DNA of 64,000 nucleotides from Quercus robur (Eukaryota > Streptophyta > Magnoliopsida > Fagales > Fagaceae), in assembly GCF_932294415.1 (NCBI RefSeq), contig NC_065544.1:23411351-23475350 (forward strand), written 5' to 3'. A program made the translations under genes and the position numbers. The notes under the pieces are model-generated. The model made no database searches. It worked only from the letters and a program-made list of their open reading frames with translations, and had not been told where the DNA came from. Below, one piece after another: positions 60,398 through 64,000 of the stretch (position 1 is its first letter; the number at the start of each line of letters is the position of its first letter).

Positions 60398-60760
60398 ATG
60401 GCTCGCTTTAGCTTTGTGGCTTTGGTTGTAATGGCAGTACTTGTGGGCTCCACTTTAGCCCAGTCTCCTTCACAATCTCCATCAAAGTCGCCAACACAAG
60501 CACCCGCTCCTAAAGCTTCAGCGCCGTCGCCTACAGTTAGAAAGACTCCAGTGCCTGCTCCGTCTCCGGCAGTGGTGAACTCTCCACCATCTCCTCCTCC
60601 GGCTTCTTCTGATGCTCCGGTGAGTCCTCCATCTTCGATTAGTGCTCCACCTGCTGAAGCTCCTGGACCGGCGGCTCAGAGCGGTGCCGTTTTGAACAGA
60701 GTTGGGTTCGCTGCTGGATCTGTGGCTGTAGCACTATTCGCTTCCGTTTTGGTGTTTTAG
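60398..60760 (+). CDS. Classical arabinogalactan protein, copy 2
   Basis: A 120-aa intronless AGP with the same architecture as copy 1: signal peptide to about residue 21 (GSTLA), a Pro/Ala/Ser/Thr core with SP/AP/TP repeats, then a GPI-type hydrophobic tail. Compared with copy 1 it has SDAPVSPP and SAPPAEAPGPAAQ, so the C-terminal half of the core is one residue longer and richer in Ala-Pro. It differs from copy 3 at only two residues, both in the cleaved tail (ALFAS versus AVFAA). It lies 2643 bp downstream of copy 1 (ATG to ATG). Confidence 0.93.
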   Translation: MARFSFVALVVMAVLVGSTLAQSPSQSPSKSPTQAPAPKASAPSPTVRKTPVPAPSPAVVNSPPSPPPASSDAPVSPPSSISAPPAEAPGPAAQSGAVLNRVGFAAGSVAVALFASVLVF

Positions 60761-62650
60761 AAATTACAAAGTGTTCGTTCTATTGTATTTAATTATTCAT
60801 TATTCATTCATTCACAGTGGATTTGGTCGTATTATATGTGATGTTTTTTATCATGGTATTTACTATACCCATTAATATAATTTCTTCTTTATTCTTTTAA
60901 TTCTGCAATTGTTGTTAAATATTGTGAAATTTTATGGGTTTGAATTGCGCGATTACACGGAAATCAATTGGTGCTTGAGTTCAATAAACTTGGGTAATTT
61001 GAAGCAGTGTGTGTTGTTCAAACAAAATCGCAGCAATTGTAGACTTTCACGAATACAAAAGTTACAAAAATGCAATAAATTTTCTTTTGCTTGAAATATT
61101 AATGTAATGAATAAATAAATTTGAAAATCATGATGGGTTCCACTAAAAATGCCAATGCCAGGTGAAATGATTTAAATTAATTTTGCACTCTCTGATTAGG
61201 AAGTCTTAAGAGATTTTCCATTTTAGCTTCACCTAAAAGGAACTCTAATTTTTCCATTTTGAATTTCACCAAATCCTTTTTCCAAAAAATAATTTGCAAA
61301 AATTCGACAGATATCATGAAAGTGATTGAAAATTTTTAATTCAAAGAAAAAAAGATTAATTCGAGTGGCGCAAGTCTTTTTTTAGTAAGGTAATATTTGC
61401 AAATATAAGGGATATCTGCAACACATAATATGGGTGGCATTTTTCATTTTGCTTAAAGTTTCATTTTCCATTTCTCACAGTATTTTTAATATTGATTCAA
61501 ATATACCACAAAAAATTATTTATGTACTGAAAAAAAAAAATGCTATAAAGCTCCTAATAAAATTGAAAAAATAAATAAAAAAATAAATAAAGAGAGTGAA
61601 CCTTTGGCAATTAAAGTAAAGTAAACCTTTGCCAGGGCTTAGGGTCACTTTACTCTTTATTTAGTGCCTCCTGACTCCTTTGCCTAGCAAGAAGCTCTAA
61701 AGTTTTTGACTCAAATTAAAAGTTGTAAAAATATGTAACAAGAAAAAGGAAAAGTAGCTTTCTCAAAAAAAAAAAAGAAAAAGGAAAAGTAGACGGTTAA
61801 GGGAAATGTAAGCTACGGTAGAAAATTTGTTTGGATTGCATGATGTGTCATAATCACTATTTAAGATGTAAATCATGTTGCTTACCTTTGAATTGAAGGA
61901 ATTTGAGAGGAATGAAATTAATGAAAATAAATAGTAGATATTGTCATTGCCTTATTTGAAAGATGCTTATCAATATATAGAAATTAGAAATGTGAAAGTC
62001 CGACATTCAAACTAGTTTTTTTTTTTTTTGAATTTTAGGTTTTCTATTTAACAACAAAATATTTTATCCGTTAAATTAATTGAAACTTACAAAATTTGTG
62101 TTTCATAAAATATATATATATATATATATTAATATAAATATAAAGAGTTAACCAATTTAACGGATTATGCATTCATTTAACACCGTTACTAATGATTAGA
62201 TACTAATTAAATAATAAAAATTTATAATACACCTTGCAATTGCATCACTCCAAATTAGACAGCACTGATTAATCCAATAAAAAATATCAAACCGTGTCTT
62301 AAACACTGATGTTAAATTTTTTTTAATAAAAAAGTAGTTCTAATACCATATAAATTATCATAATTCTTGCTATAACAATTTTAGTTGTCAAATTGTGGTT
62401 GATTGTCTATTTCTTTCACACGAATCTATCACTTTTTTTAATACTATATAAAATAGTTTGCCATATAAACAACTGTGACACAAATTGTGATGTTTATAAG
62501 ACCTTAGAATTTTTTTTAAAAAAATAAATTCACTTCTATCTCTTTTTTGAAATATAGAAAAACCAGAGGTAATAATATCTTATTCTCAAAAAAAAAGAAA
62601 AAAAAAAAAGTAATAATATCTTATTATATCCAGCCAAGATTGTCAATCTG
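60761..62650. other. AGP spacer 2
   Basis: Homologous to spacer 1 but without the MITE. An (AT)n tract lies at about 62110-62131. No gene is supported. Confidence 0.6.
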
Positions 62651-62699
62651 CACCGTCCAATCCTTCTCGAGATACGTGATATAGACGTTAAGAAATCAC

Positions 62700-62707
62700 T
62701 ATATAAA
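62700..62707 (+). promoter_or_regulatory. AGP copy 3 TATA box
   Basis: TATATAAA 132 bp upstream of the ATG. Homology to the other promoters starts at CACCGTCCAATCC (62651). The upstream 'ataaagaaacaatctc' block of copies 1 and 2 is missing here. Confidence 0.8.
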
Positions 62708-62831
62708 CCCTACTCAGCCTTTCTTCTTCATATCTCAAACCCAAACACTCAAACTTTCTCTCTTTCTGTTTCAGTCTTTAAAACCCTCTCTCTCTCTCTC
62801 TCTCTCAGAGTCTTAGCTTTTTTATTCTACA

Positions 62832-63194
62832 ATGGCTCGCTTTAGCTTTGTGGCTTTGGTTGTAATGGCAGTACTTGTGGGCTCCACTTTAGCCCAGTCT
62901 CCTTCACAATCTCCATCAAAGTCGCCAACACAAGCACCCGCTCCTAAAGCTTCAGCGCCGTCACCAACCGTAAGAAAGACTCCAGTGCCTGCTCCATCTC
63001 CGGCAGTGGTGAACTCTCCACCATCTCCTCCTCCGGCTTCTTCTGATGCTCCGGTGAGTCCTCCATCTTCGATTAGTGCTCCACCTGCTGAAGCTCCTGG
63101 ACCGGCGGCTCAGAGCGGTGCCGTTTTGAACAGAGTTGGGTTCGCTGCTGGATCTGTGGCTGTAGCAGTATTCGCTGCCGTTTTGGTGTTTTAG
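62832..63194 (+). CDS. Classical arabinogalactan protein, copy 3
   Basis: A 120-aa intronless AGP, nearly identical to copy 2: signal peptide ending GSTLA, SP/AP/TP-rich core, VRK basic spot, GPI-type tail VGFAAGSVAVAVFAAVLVF. The leader has a longer CT microsatellite (near 62787-62805) than copy 2. It lies 2434 bp downstream of copy 2. The whole frame is open with no lesion, so all three copies look functional. It is followed by the same 3' flank as the others. Confidence 0.93.
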   Translation: MARFSFVALVVMAVLVGSTLAQSPSQSPSKSPTQAPAPKASAPSPTVRKTPVPAPSPAVVNSPPSPPPASSDAPVSPPSSISAPPAEAPGPAAQSGAVLNRVGFAAGSVAVAVFAAVLVF

Positions 63195-63692
63195 AAATTA
63201 CAAAGTGTTCTATTTATTTATTTATTTTTATTGTATTTATTCATTATTCATTCATTCACAGTGGATTTGGTCGTATTATATGTGATGTTTATCAGGGTAT
63301 TTACTATACCCATTAATATAATTTCTTCTTTATTCTTTTAATTCCGCAATTGGTGTTAAATATTGTGAAATTTTATTTTTGGAAGTCTAAGGAAACCAAC
63401 TTTATGGGTTTGAATTGCGATTACACGGAAATCAATTGGTGCTTGAGTTGAATGAACTTGGGTATTTGTTGCTGTTGCTCAAACAAAATCGCAGCAATTG
63501 TTTTAGGACTTCACGAATACAAAAGTTACATAAATGCAATAGAAAAGTTTGCTTGAAATATTAATGTAATGAATAAATAAAATGTGAATGTTCCACTAAA
63601 AATGCGATTGCCAAGAAATGCTAGCCAGGTGAAATGATTTAAATTAATTTTGCACTCTGATAGAGAACCAAAGGAAGTTTTGCATTTTAGCA

Positions 63693-63736
<44 letters not shown>

Positions 63737-64000
63737 TTTGCAAATATTATTAGGCATAAGTTTCATTTTGCTTAAGTTTCATTGCCAAGAAAGATGCAAT
63801 TTTCTTATGTACTGACGAATAAGATTTAAGTCCAAAGCCTAATTAAAATAGAAAATAAAAAAAGTTATAAAGCTCCTAATAAAATTGAAAAGAAAAAAAA
63901 CTAAAGAGAGTACCTTTGATTAGGCAATTAAAGTAAAGTAAACCTTTGCTAGGGTCACTACTTTACTCTTTATTGAGCGGCCTCCCTGACTAGTTTGCCA
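63195..64000. other. AGP spacer 3 (runs off the window)
   Basis: Spacer of the same repeat family. 'agtaaacctttgctagggtc' near 63935 matches 58840 and 61620, so the tandem unit continues past the right edge. A poly-T run lies at about 63697-63729. No gene in the visible part. Confidence 0.6.

Overview
The window is nuclear DNA from a flowering plant, almost certainly a woody eudicot. It is AT-rich, genes are sparse with GT-AG introns, plant plastid-enzyme genes are present, and plant-type L1 LINEs, tRNA-derived SINEs, MITEs, hAT/Mutator-like elements and solo LTRs fill the space between genes. I cannot name the species from sequence alone.

Layout. 1-3.15 kb: 5' half (exons 1-2, minus strand) of a plastid 2-oxoglutarate/malate translocator gene (DiT1 type), cut by the left edge. 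3.2-5.4 kb: an unrecognised minus-strand reading frame with a probable homopolymer frameshift, then degenerate short repeats. 5.465-11.27 kb: a full-length but inactivated L1-type LINE with a clear 14-bp target duplication. 11.3-14.5 kb: spacer with two MITEs. 14.5-20.45 kb: a complete second copy of the DiT1-type gene (4 exons, 565 aa), carrying a dead Ty3/gypsy fragment in its last-but-one intron. 20.8-46 kb: a gene-poor transposon graveyard holding SINEs, hAT-like elements, a Mutator-like element, a solo LTR, a 5'-truncated minus-strand LINE, Tourist-type MITEs, foldbacks and local tandem duplications. 46.17-52.5 kb: a complete 7-exon RIBA gene (plastid bifunctional 3,4-dihydroxy-2-butanone-4-phosphate synthase/GTP cyclohydrolase II, 562 aa). 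53-57 kb: a CTCGAG-rich element, a tandemly duplicated ~300-bp repeat and a second solo LTR of the same family. 57.6-64 kb: three intronless tandem genes for short classical arabinogalactan proteins with near-identical core promoters; the repeat unit runs into the right edge.

The host genes are not an operon and need not act together. DiT1 links plastid ammonia assimilation and photorespiration to cytosolic carbon skeletons, RIBA makes riboflavin precursors in the plastid, and the AGPs are GPI-anchored wall/plasma-membrane proteoglycans. The main interest is evolutionary: a 17.66-kb-offset tandem duplication of DiT1 whose visible breakpoint falls in a SINE, a three-gene AGP array, and several insertions whose target-site duplications or empty sites can be read directly. 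I found no convincing new biological system. The least explained items are the frameshifted ORF at 3.6-4.3 kb and the interior of the Mutator-like element at 28.7-30.2 kb.
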